Under the pieces are notes generated by a model. The model was not told the DNA's origin, ran no database searches, and saw nothing but the letters and a program-made list of their open reading frames with translations. A DNA stretch of 64,000 bases from Pseudomonas sp. NFIX28 (lineage in GTDB: Bacteria > Pseudomonadota > Gammaproteobacteria > Pseudomonadales > Pseudomonadaceae), in assembly GCF_900107395.1 (NCBI RefSeq), contig NZ_FNPW01000005.1:120869-184868 (forward strand), in the 5' to 3' direction. Shown in pieces: positions 17,992 to 28,221 of this stretch; position 1 is the first letter of the stretch; each line of letters begins with the position of its first letter. Made by a program: the position numbers and the translations under genes.

Positions 17992-18016
17992 TTGAGCGCC
18001 TGCGTTCAGGAAGGCC

Positions 18017-18922
18017 TCAGGCAATCCACTTGCGGTCGCCGGTAAAGCTGATGGTCAGCCAGCGCGCGGCATCGGCCTTGCCGAGCTGTGTGGATATCTC
18101 CTCGCGCAGCTTGTCCAGCGTCGCCACGCCCTGCAATGGATAGTCCTGCGGCAGCACGATGTGAATCTCGATGAACCGCGCCCGTCCGTGCTTCTGCACA
18201 TACGAGATGTAGTCGGCAAAGCCGTGCTCGACTTTCGCCTCGTCCATCACTTGGCGAACCTTGTCATCCAGTTGGTCCGGGACAATTCCCAGTACATCGC
18301 GTAACGCTGGCTTGAGGATATTGAAGGCCGGCGCCAGCATGCTCAGGGCCAGCAGGATCAGGATTGACGGGTCGACGTAAGCGGCCCACTGGCCATAACC
18401 CTGGGTCTTGAGCAGCAACGCGATGAGAAAGCTCACCAGCAAGCCGACCGAGAGCATCGCGTCCACCAGCCAGCTGATGTTGTCGAACTGGATCAACGAG
18501 GATTTCAACGTGCGATTGCGATAACGGACGTAGAAGAAATAGGCGAAACAGACGACGCTAAGCACCATCGCAAAAGGAATCACCAGGCCCAGTTCGATCT
18601 CGCGGCCACCGTTGATGATGCCGAACATACCGCTGAGAAAGGCGTAGATCGCAATCAGCAACAAAAAGCTGCCTTCGATCAGCAGCACCATCGGCTCCAG
18701 GTGCCAGAAGCCGAACTGAAAGCGCTGGTTACTTTCCTTGGCGATGAGCTTGGCGGTGATCAGCATCAAGACCTTGATGACGGTCGCGATCAGCGAAAAA
18801 AAACCATCGAACAGAATCGATTGGGAGCCGGAAAAAAAACCCGTGACGATAGCGGCGATCGCCACGGCGAACATCAGGATGGTCGATTGTTTGAGCAGTA
18901 CCTGCTCACCTCGGTTACTCAC
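18017..18922 (-). CDS. cation diffusion facilitator (CDF) family transporter, atypical metal site
   Basis: A 301-residue protein with six membrane helices in the first 200 residues and a cytoplasmic ferredoxin-like C-terminal domain. I start it at the GTG at 18922 because a GAGGAGG ribosome-binding site lies four bases before it; the ATG at 18964 has none. CDF proteins export divalent metals in exchange for protons. In YiiP the site is formed by Asp-x3-Asp in helix 2 and His-x3-Asp in helix 5. Here helix 2 reads FDGFFS (second Asp replaced by Ser43) and helix 5 reads SWLVD (His replaced by Ser). The substrate may be unusual. Confidence 0.85.
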   Translation of the reverse strand: MSNRGEQVLLKQSTILMFAVAIAAIVTGFFSGSQSILFDGFFSLIATVIKVLMLITAKLIAKESNQRFQFGFWHLEPMVLLIEGSFLLLIAIYAFLSGMFGIINGGREIELGLVIPFAMVLSVVCFAYFFYVRYRNRTLKSSLIQFDNISWLVDAMLSVGLLVSFLIALLLKTQGYGQWAAYVDPSILILLALSMLAPAFNILKPALRDVLGIVPDQLDDKVRQVMDEAKVEHGFADYISYVQKHGRARFIEIHIVLPQDYPLQGVATLDKLREEISTQLGKADAARWLTISFTGDRKWIA

Positions 18923-19039
18923 ATTTCCTCCTCGAGAACCTTTGAAATCGCCGCCTTGTTGCAAGGCGGCGGTAAATTGCGGAGCGCGAGTTTACCTTGT
19001 GCGAGCTGTTAGCCGCCTGAACGACAGTACGTGGATGTT

Positions 19040-19455
19040 CGCTGCCGGACCTCAGCGCCCGAAAAAGCGGCGCCTGCTGCGCAGTCGTTCACAGCCTCGC
19101 GGGCTCAGCAGCGGCTACGGGGGATCAGGCTACGTCTGCAAGGCTTCGCGACGGTGGCAAGAATTGTAGACGCCCCTGTAGCCGCTGCCGCAGGCTGCGA
19201 TAGGTCCGCAGGACCTCCGCGCCCGAAAGAGCGGCGCCTGCTGCGCAGTCGATCGCAGCCTCGCGGGCTCGGCAGCGGCTACGGGGGATCATGCTATGTG
19301 CGCAAGACCTTGCGACAGTGGCAAGAGTTGTAGACGCCCCCTGTAGCCGCTGCCGCAGGCTGCGATAGGTCCGCAGGACCTCAGCGCCCGAAAGAGCGGC
19401 GCCTGCTGCGCAGTCGTTCGCAGCCTCGCGGGCTCGGCAGCGGCTACAGGGGATT
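19040..19455. repeat. tandem 164-bp repeat built on a second REP family
   Basis: Three copies begin at about 19048, 19212 and 19377, giving periods of 164 and 165 bp. Each has a GTAGCCGCTGCCGCAGGCTG arm and an inverted GCAGCCTCGCGGGCTCGGCA arm around GCGGCGCCTGCTGCGCAGTC. The array fills the gap between the CDF transporter and the short-chain dehydrogenase. The family differs from the GTAGGAGCG type but is likewise palindromic. I see no gene in it. Confidence 0.9.
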
Positions 19456-19471
19456 CCAGCCTAGGGGCGGA

Positions 19472-20468
<997 letters not shown>

Positions 20469-20539
20469 AGACACAACTGTACAAAAAACAACCAACCACC
20501 GCCAAGCCAGGCAGGTCGTGGCCCGCAGCCATATGCACG

Positions 20540-21200
20540 CACCTTATCCACAGGACGCTCCACAGTCTTTGGGGGCAAGTGCAAAAGTCCGCAAGCCGCT
20601 ATCCACAGGGGCTGCAGGCGGTTTTAGAAAGTTTTTTGCTTGACCCGGGCATGGCGTCCATGCAGCCCTGGGCAAAAAAGGCGACCGGACAGTCAGACGA
20701 GGGATGGCTTGGAGCCAGCAACGACGCTGCCTTGGCGACTCTTTCCAGAGTTTAATCACAGACTTATCCACAGGCTTATCCAGGCTGTTCCAGCCCTTTG
20801 CCTGCGACAATAAAAAGGTTGACAACGGCGGCTCGAGGTTCGGCGAAAACGCCTGATCAAAAAACGACCACACGCCTGGAGGCCACGCCGTTCAAGGTGT
20901 ACAGCCAGCTACTCCCACGTTACCCACAGCCAGTTCCACAGCAAACGGGGACAAGTCAAAAGCGTGGCAAAACAACTATTTGCAGCGTCTTTATGCCGCG
21001 CTTTGCCAGCTTGCGAATAATGTTTTCCACAATTTCCGGCTTCTGCTGTGGACAAAGGTTTTTCGATCATGCAGGGGTGGCGGCGCGGCGATGTTTGATT
21101 GGCAGGCGGCGAGGCGGTTTGGGCTTGGTAGGCCGCGTCATCGTTTGTCGCGGGCAAGCCTCGCTCCTACGGGGATGGGCGCAGGGTGTGGATAAAAATG
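20540..21200. promoter_or_regulatory. cluster of DnaA boxes in a 1-kb gene-free region
   Basis: Three perfect TTATCCACA boxes lie at 20544-20552 (+), 20764-20772 (+) and 21187-21195 (-). Near matches are CTATCCACA at 20599-20607, TTATCCAGG at 20776-20784, TTACCCACA at 20920-20928, TTTTCCACA at 21023-21031 and TTGTCCACA on the minus strand at 21047-21055. The region has no plausible gene, no dnaA/dnaN/rpmH neighbours and no AT-rich unwinding element. I interpret it as a DnaA-titration or reactivation locus (datA/DARS-like) rather than an origin. This is an inference from motif density. Confidence 0.55.
21149..21171 (-). repeat. REP-type palindromic element
   Basis: One minus-oriented copy (GCGGGCAAGCCTCGCTCCTAC) between the DnaA-box cluster and the livF terminator. 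Confidence 0.8.
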
Positions 21201-21234
21201 CCCCGGCGGCGCGAGCCGGCGGGGCAGTTTTTTT
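21194..21234 (-). terminator. terminator of the braC-livHMGF operon
   Basis: A GC-rich stem (GCCCCGCCGGC paired with GCCGCCGGGGC, one mismatch) with a TCGC loop is followed on the minus strand by ATTTTTAT. A T-tract also follows on the plus strand, so it can act in both directions. It lies 16 bp beyond livF. The perfect DnaA box at 21187-21195 overlaps its edge. Confidence 0.85.
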
Positions 21235-21249
21235 ACCCGACAGGCAGGC

Positions 21250-21965
<716 letters not shown>

Positions 21966-21969
<4 letters not shown>

Positions 21970-22841
21970 ACCAGCTCCTCTTCGTCCGCACCCAGGTAGG
22001 CGGCAATCACTTTCGGATCGTTGCGGATCGCTTCAGGCCCGCCCTCGGCGATCACGTTGCCGTGGTCGAGCACCACGATATGGTCGGAAATACTCATCAC
22101 CATGCCCATGTCATGTTCAATCAGCACCACGGTCAGGTCGTGCTCGTCACGCAGCAGCCGGATCATCGCGCTGAGCGCTTCGGTTTCCTGGGGGTTGAGG
22201 CCGGCGGCCGGTTCGTCGAGGCAGATGATCTGCGGCCGGGTGCACATGGCGCGGGCGATTTCCAGGCGGCGTTGCTGGCCGTAGGAGAGTTCGCCGGCCA
22301 GGCGGTTGGCGCAGTCCACCAGGTCCACCACTTCCAGCCAGTAGAAGGCATGGTCCAGGGCGTCGCTTTCGGCCTTGCGGTAAGCCTTGGTATTGAGGAC
22401 GCCGGACACCAGGCTGCGATTGACCCACATGTGCTGGGCCACCAGCAGGTTCTCCACCACGGACATTTCCCTGAACAGGCGAATGTTCTGGAAAGTCCGC
22501 GCCAGGCCCGCGCGGTTCACCAGGTGGGTACCGCCGAACATCTTGTAGAACAGCCGGCTGGCAAAGCGCTTGGGCGAGACGAAGTCGGTCGCCCGGAACG
22601 GCTCGCCCAACAGCTTGATGACGTTGGTCGGCGTGCCCCGGGTATTGAGGGCGATATGCCCGCCCGTGGCTTTGTAGAAGCCGGTCAGGCAGTTGAACAC
22701 TGTGGTCTTGCCGGCGCCGTTGGGGCCGATCAGGGCGAAGATCGAATTGCGCTTGACCTCCAGGCTGACATCGCTCAGGGCCTTGATGCCACCGAAGTGC
22801 ATCATCAGGTTCTCTACCTTGAGAATGATTTCATCGCTCAT
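21966..22841 (-). CDS. livG: branched-chain-type amino acid ABC transporter, ATPase LivG
   Basis: A 291-residue ABC ATPase with Walker A GPNGAGKTT, signature LSYGQQRRLEIARA and Walker B IICLDEPAAGLNP. An insert of about 30 residues between Walker A and the signature (FKATGG to TFQNIRLF) is characteristic of LivG. The start overlaps the livM stop by four bases, so translation is coupled. Confidence 0.95.
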
Positions 22842-24133
22842 GGCGCGCTCCTCTCGACCAAGGCCCCTTTACGCGGCATCACCCCGGTACGGCTGATACG
22901 AATCAGGCCGCGTGGCCGCCAGATCATCATCAACACCATGAGAATGCCGAACAGCAACACCCGGTACTCGGAGAAGCTGCGCAGCAGCTCCGGCGCCACG
23001 GTGAGCACGAACGCCGCGATCACCACGCCCACGGTCGAACCCATGCCGCCCAGGACCACGATGGCCAGGATCAGCGCCGACTCGAAGAAGGTGAAGGAAG
23101 ACGGGTTCACAAAGCCCTGGTAGCTGGCGAAGAACACCCCGGCCAGGCCGGCGGTGGAAGCGCCGATGGTAAAGGCCGAGAGTTTCACCAACACGTGGTT
23201 CAGGCCCATGGCGCGGCAGGCGATCTCGTCTTCGCGCAAGGCTTCCCAGGCCCGGCCGACCGGCATGCGGGTCAGGCGGTGCTTGATGTAGAGCACCAGC
23301 AGCACAACGATGAACAGCACGATGTAGATGAACAGGAACTTCAGGTTGGGGTTGTATTCCAGGCCGAAGAACTCATGGAACGGCACCCCGCCATCCTTCG
23401 CCCGCCGAGTGAATTCCAGGCCGAAAATGCTCGGTGACGGAACCGGCATGCCGTTCGGGCCGCCAGTGAAGGACAGCCAGTTGTTGAGCACCAGGCGGAT
23501 GATCTCGCCGAACCCCAGGGTCACGATAGCCAGGTAGTCACCGTGCATGCGCAACACCGGGAAGCCGAGTATGCAGCCCGCCATCGCCGCGGCGATGGCC
23601 GCCAGCGGCAGCACCGTCCAGAAGCCCAGGCCGAGGTACTGGTAACCCAGCGCCAGGCCGTAGGCACCGATGGCGTAGAACGCCACGTACCCCAGGTCGA
23701 GCAACCCGGCCAGGCCCACCACGATGTTCAGCCCCAGGCCGAGCAGCACGTAGATCAGCCCGAGAATGACCACGGTCAGCAGGTACTTGTTGGCGAAGAA
23801 CGGGAAGACGATGGCGATCACGATCAGCGCCGGGATGATCCAGCGCAGCCGCGACTTGTAGTCCGGCGCGTGCACATGCACGCCCGAGCTGCTGCTTTCG
23901 AAGCCCTGGAGGATCTTCAGCCCCTTGGGTGTCTGCAAAAACAGGCTCAAGGCGAAACGGCCGACCATCACGATCGCCACCAGCCAGCCGACGCGGGCCG
24001 GTTGCAGGTTGAAGCTGTAGCCTTCGAGCACCACGCCCACGATAGGGCCGAACACGATCAGCGAGATCAGCCCGGCCAGCACGGCGTCGATAAGGCTCTT
24101 TTTGATATCAATCGGTTTATTGGCAGCAGACAT
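22838..24133 (-). CDS. livM: branched-chain-type amino acid ABC transporter, permease LivM
   Basis: A 431-residue membrane protein with a hydrophobic N-terminal pair (residues about 15-35 and 55-75), a hydrophilic break, then about eight helices containing the LivM core (GLLDLGYVAFYAIGAYGLAL; TLGFGEIIRLVLNNW; GRAWEALREDEIACRAMG). It pairs with LivH. The ATG at 24133 is two bases after the livH stop and has a GAAGG ribosome-binding site. The long upstream open extension is an out-of-frame shadow of livH. Confidence 0.94.
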   Translation of the reverse strand: MSAANKPIDIKKSLIDAVLAGLISLIVFGPIVGVVLEGYSFNLQPARVGWLVAIVMVGRFALSLFLQTPKGLKILQGFESSSSGVHVHAPDYKSRLRWIIPALIVIAIVFPFFANKYLLTVVILGLIYVLLGLGLNIVVGLAGLLDLGYVAFYAIGAYGLALGYQYLGLGFWTVLPLAAIAAAMAGCILGFPVLRMHGDYLAIVTLGFGEIIRLVLNNWLSFTGGPNGMPVPSPSIFGLEFTRRAKDGGVPFHEFFGLEYNPNLKFLFIYIVLFIVVLLVLYIKHRLTRMPVGRAWEALREDEIACRAMGLNHVLVKLSAFTIGASTAGLAGVFFASYQGFVNPSSFTFFESALILAIVVLGGMGSTVGVVIAAFVLTVAPELLRSFSEYRVLLFGILMVLMMIWRPRGLIRISRTGVMPRKGALVERSAP

Positions 24134-24135
24134 AC

Positions 24136-25050
<915 letters not shown>

Positions 25051-25179
25051 AACGCAATCTCACGCATTTGAGAGACTGCACACAGCGGATACGACGGCCT
25101 GGCGTTCAACCACCCGCGCAACACGACAGTTGTGCAGCTCTACGAGAAAAGACAGGTACTGCACGGACACGCTTGCGGC

Positions 25180-25216
25180 AGGCCGGCCCATGCCTTGAAG
25201 GCACAAGGTCCGGCCC
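25180..25216 (-). terminator. intra-operon hairpin between braC and livH
   Basis: On the minus strand GGGCCGGACCTTGTGCCTTC folds with AAGGCATGGGCCGGCC into a long GC-rich hairpin without a T-tract. Such hairpins after a binding-protein gene usually stabilise its message and attenuate the permease genes. That role is inferred. Confidence 0.55.
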
Positions 25217-25231
25217 GCCCGGGCGCTCATG

Positions 25232-26368
25232 TCACTTCTGTTTTTCCAGCTGGTGGTATTTGCCGTCCTTGTCCCACTGGTAAACCACGTAGTCGGAGAC
25301 TTTCAGGTCGCCCTTGGCGTCCCAGGTCTTCTCGCCCATCACGGTTTTCACCGGGTTGGCCTTGAGCCACTTGGCGGCGTCTTCGCCCTTGTTGGATTTG
25401 GCGCCGTTGAAGCCGGCAGCCAGGGCCTGGACCGACGCGTAGGCATACAGTGTGTAGCCTTCAGGCTCGGTGCCGGCCTTGCGGAAAGCGTCGACCACGG
25501 TCTTGCTGTCCGGCAGCAGGCGCGGGTCGGCGCCGAAGGTCATGTACACACCGTCGACGTACTGTGGGCCGCCAGCGGTGGTCACCAGTTCGTCGGTGAC
25601 GATACCGTCGTCGGACATGAACTTGACGTCTTTGAGGCCCTGCTCGCGCATCTGGCGCACCAGCGGGCCGGCTTCCGGGTGCAGGCCGCCGAAGTAGACG
25701 ACATCGGCACCGGCGGCGCGGATCTTGGTGACCACGGCGCTGAAGTCTTTCTCGCCGCGGGTCAGGCCTTCGTACAGCACCGGCGTCACGCCGCGCTTGG
25801 CCAGTTGCGCCTTGGTGGCGTCCGCCAGGCCCTGGCCGTAGGTGTCCTTGTCATGCAGGACCACGACTTTCTTGCCCTTGAGCACGTCGACGATGTAGTC
25901 GCCGGCGACGATGCCCTGCTGGTCGTCACGCCCGCACATGCGGAACATGGCGGAGAGGCCGCGCTCGGTGACCTGCGGGTTGGTGGAGCCCGGGGTGATG
26001 GCGATCACGCCAGCTTCGTCGTACACCTCGGAAGCGGGGATGGTGTTGGAGGAGCAGAAGTGCCCGACCACGCCGATCACCTTGTCCTGGTCGACCAGGC
26101 GGTTGGCTACGGCCACGGCCTGTTTCGGTTCGCAGGCGTCGTCGCCCTTGATCAGGACGATCTTCTCGCCGTTGACGCCGCCCTTGGCGTTGATTTCGTC
26201 AGCCGCTGCTTGTGCACCCTTCATGTACTGCTCGCCAAATGCCGCGTTGGCGCCTGTCATGGGACCCGCTACGCCGATCTTGAGGTCGGCCTGAGCAAAC
26301 GCAGAAACACCCAACGCAGCTGCCACTGCGAGGGCCAGAAAGCCTTTCTTGTAAAACGTCTGGGACAT
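25232..26368 (-). CDS. braC: branched-chain-type amino acid ABC transporter, periplasmic binding protein
   Basis: A 378-residue LivJ/BraC-type binding protein. The signal peptide covers residues 1-26 (LALAVAAALGVSAFAQA), and the mature part opens with DLKIGVAGPMTGANAAFGEQ, the family signature. The CGRDDQQG and CEPKQAV segments and the YAYASVQALAAG stretch are typical. Its synteny matches PA4913. I start it at the ATG at 26368. It heads the braC-livHMGF operon. The ligand is not known; the neighbouring lysine/pipecolate catabolic genes make a related amino acid a reasonable guess. Confidence 0.93.
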   Translation of the reverse strand: MSQTFYKKGFLALAVAAALGVSAFAQADLKIGVAGPMTGANAAFGEQYMKGAQAAADEINAKGGVNGEKIVLIKGDDACEPKQAVAVANRLVDQDKVIGVVGHFCSSNTIPASEVYDEAGVIAITPGSTNPQVTERGLSAMFRMCGRDDQQGIVAGDYIVDVLKGKKVVVLHDKDTYGQGLADATKAQLAKRGVTPVLYEGLTRGEKDFSAVVTKIRAAGADVVYFGGLHPEAGPLVRQMREQGLKDVKFMSDDGIVTDELVTTAGGPQYVDGVYMTFGADPRLLPDSKTVVDAFRKAGTEPEGYTLYAYASVQALAAGFNGAKSNKGEDAAKWLKANPVKTVMGEKTWDAKGDLKVSDYVVYQWDKDGKYHQLEKQK

Positions 26369-26423
26369 GAGGTGGTGCTCCAAGGTTTTTTTAGTTGGCA
26401 CTGCGACTTCACCGAATGCTCAG

Positions 26424-26439
26424 AGCAAGGGCCGTGCCA
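26424..26439 (-). promoter_or_regulatory. sigma-54 (RpoN) promoter of the braC operon
   Basis: On the minus strand TGGCACGGCCCTTGCT matches the -24/-12 consensus TGGCACG-N4-TTGCW at every defined position, with exactly ten bases between the GG and GC dinucleotides. It lies 56 bp before the braC start, giving a leader of about 45 nt. Transcription should therefore need an enhancer-binding protein, consistent with nitrogen or amino-acid control. Confidence 0.85.
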
Positions 26440-26511
26440 TTGGTTTTTTATTCTTAAAAAAGTCGCTCTTTTATTGTTATTTCGACTGTTTCGAGCCCTT
26501 TTTTATTGGGC

Positions 26512-26635
26512 GTGCAACCGTCTAAACCGCGGAAGGTAAAACCGTATAAAACACAGGGCGCAACCCGCCTGCGCCATCATTGCAACCGCGGGACAAATCA
26601 ACGTGCAACCAGCCTGTAACAGCCTGCGTAACCTA
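26512..26635. promoter_or_regulatory. six AACC motifs spaced 22-24 bp apart upstream of the sigma-54 promoter
   Basis: Related 9-mers lie at 26512 (GTGCAACCG), 26536 (GTAAAACCG), 26558 (GCGCAACCC), 26580 (TTGCAACCG), 26603 (GTGCAACCA) and 26627 (GCGTAACCT). The successive intervals are 24, 22, 22, 23 and 24 bp, about two helical turns. They all point the same way and lie 70-210 bp upstream of the sigma-54 promoter, where enhancer-binding proteins act. The binding protein is unknown. Confidence 0.6.
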
Positions 26636-26648
26636 ACTGCACACTGCT

Positions 26649-26674
26649 GGTGCGGGACTGCTACGCCCCGCACC
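26649..26674 (-). terminator. hairpin downstream of amaB
   Basis: GGTGCGGG and CCCGCACC form an eight-base-pair stem 57 bp after the amaB stop. There is no T-tract, so it is a weak terminator or a 3'-end stabiliser. Confidence 0.5.
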
Positions 26675-26730
26675 ATTACAGGCTAGTCGCTGCGCCGAAA
26701 AGCGCCGCACCGCGCAACATATTTCCTCAA

Positions 26731-28014
26731 TCAGATAACGATCCGCAGGCACTGGCCCGCGTGATACAGCGAAAACCCGGCCTCGTACAGGCAACTGCGC
26801 AAGCCCGCGCCGGCCAGGGGCTGCATGGGCGCGAAGGGAATCGGCAGGGCCTGGGGGTTTCCGTTACACAGATAATCGGCGAACGCCTTGCCGACCACGG
26901 TGCCGGTGGTCACGCCCCGGCCGTTATAGCCGGTGACTGCCACTAAACCGGGCGCCGGCTCGAACAGGCGCATCAGATGGTCGGGAGTGAAGGCGATACA
27001 GCCGGTCCAGGTGCATTCCCATTCCACCGTTTTCAGGTAGGGGAAATAGTGCTGCTGCACCCGGTCGGCCCAGGCCTTGAGGAACCAGGCCGGCTTCTGG
27101 TTGCCATTGCCCAGGCTGCCCAGCAGCAGGCGGCCGTCGGCGTCCCGGCGAATGCTGCTGAGCACCTGGCGGGTGTCCCAGGAACCCTGGCCACCCGGCA
27201 GGATCCGCTGCGCGGCGTCTTCGGTCAGCGGCCTGGAAGCGACCTGGTAGTAATAACCGGGGAAGAAGTTGCGCCGCAATTCGGTCCAGTCGCCCTCGGT
27301 GTAGGCGTTGGAGGCGATCACCACCTGCTCGGCCAGCACCGAGCCCTGGGCGGTCTGCACCGACCAGCGCTGGCCCTGGCGTTCGAGCCGGGTCACCGGC
27401 GAATGGTCGAACAGCTGGCCACCCAAGTCGAGCGCGGCCTTGGCCAGGCCACTGACATAGGCCATGGGGTTGACCGTGCCGGCCCGGCGATCGAGCAAGG
27501 CAGCGGCAATCTTTTGGGTGCCGGTGGCGCTCTCACAGGCCGCGCCGGTCAACAGCTCGACCGGTGCGCCGCGACGTTTCCATTGTTCCTCGCGGCTGCG
27601 CAGGTCGGCCTCACCCCGGGCGTTGTGCGCCATGTGCAAGGTGCCTTCGCGGCGCAGCTGGCAATCGATGCGGTATTTGTCGATCAGGCTGAACACCAGG
27701 GACGGCGCCGCCCCCAGCATGCGGTTGAGCTGACTGCCGACCGCCTCGCCGAAACCGGCTTCGATCTCGTCCGGCGGGATCCACATCCCGGCATTCACCA
27801 GCCCGACGTTGCGCCCCGAACCACCGTGCCCGGTGCGATGGGCTTCCAGTACACAGACCCTTTTGCCCTGCTCCAGCAGGTGCACGGCGGCCGACAGGCC
27901 GGTAAAACCCGCACCGATCACGCAGACATCCACCGTGACCTCGCCCTTGAGCGCGGCATTGTCAGGCCTTTGCGGCGTCAGTTTTTCCCACAGGCATTCT
28001 TCGCGTAACGGCAT
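26731..28014 (-). CDS. amaB: L-pipecolate oxidase AmaB (FAD-dependent, DAO family)
   Basis: A 427-residue FAD-dependent amine oxidase. The Rossmann motif VCVIGAGFTGLSAAVHLLEQ is near residues 30-49 and is followed by VCVLEA. The GHGGSGRNVGLVNAG and TGYNGRGVTTGTVVGKAFAD segments are typical of the PuuB/DadA/pipecolate oxidase group. The neighbour amaA and the divergent amaR give the arrangement known from P. putida, where AmaB oxidises L-pipecolate to piperideine-6-carboxylate in D-lysine breakdown. The specific substrate is inferred from this context. A GGAG ribosome-binding site precedes the ATG. Confidence 0.85.
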   Translation of the reverse strand: MPLREECLWEKLTPQRPDNAALKGEVTVDVCVIGAGFTGLSAAVHLLEQGKRVCVLEAHRTGHGGSGRNVGLVNAGMWIPPDEIEAGFGEAVGSQLNRMLGAAPSLVFSLIDKYRIDCQLRREGTLHMAHNARGEADLRSREEQWKRRGAPVELLTGAACESATGTQKIAAALLDRRAGTVNPMAYVSGLAKAALDLGGQLFDHSPVTRLERQGQRWSVQTAQGSVLAEQVVIASNAYTEGDWTELRRNFFPGYYYQVASRPLTEDAAQRILPGGQGSWDTRQVLSSIRRDADGRLLLGSLGNGNQKPAWFLKAWADRVQQHYFPYLKTVEWECTWTGCIAFTPDHLMRLFEPAPGLVAVTGYNGRGVTTGTVVGKAFADYLCNGNPQALPIPFAPMQPLAGAGLRSCLYEAGFSLYHAGQCLRIVI

Positions 28015-28061
28015 TGCCAGACTCCGAAATCAACGAACTACAGACCATGAACCAGCACCTC

Positions 28062-28195
28062 CCTGTAGCCACTGCCGCAGGCTGCGATCGACCGGTACGG
28101 TCGCGGCGACCTGAAGACCGCCATAGGCCCGACAGGAGATTGGCAACCAAGCTCCTTCGGAGCCTATCGCAGCCTTCGGCAGCGGCTACAGCGCC
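28062..28195. repeat. inverted pair of GTAGCCGCTGCCG-type palindromes
   Basis: CTGTAGCCACTGCCGCAGGC and GCCTTCGGCAGCGGCTACAG flank about 90 bp with inner palindromes (CGACCGGTACGGTCG). The pair lies between amaA and amaB, so the two genes are separated by 207 bp even though they share a strand. Confidence 0.8.
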
Positions 28196-28221
28196 CGGCG
28201 AGCGGGCGCGATTGGGGTCGG

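Noticed and set aside
20540..21200. Chromosomal replication origin
   Set aside because: The dnaA-dnaN-recF-gyrB and rpmH neighbours of Pseudomonas oriC are absent and no AT-rich unwinding segment is visible. A DnaA-titration locus is more economical.
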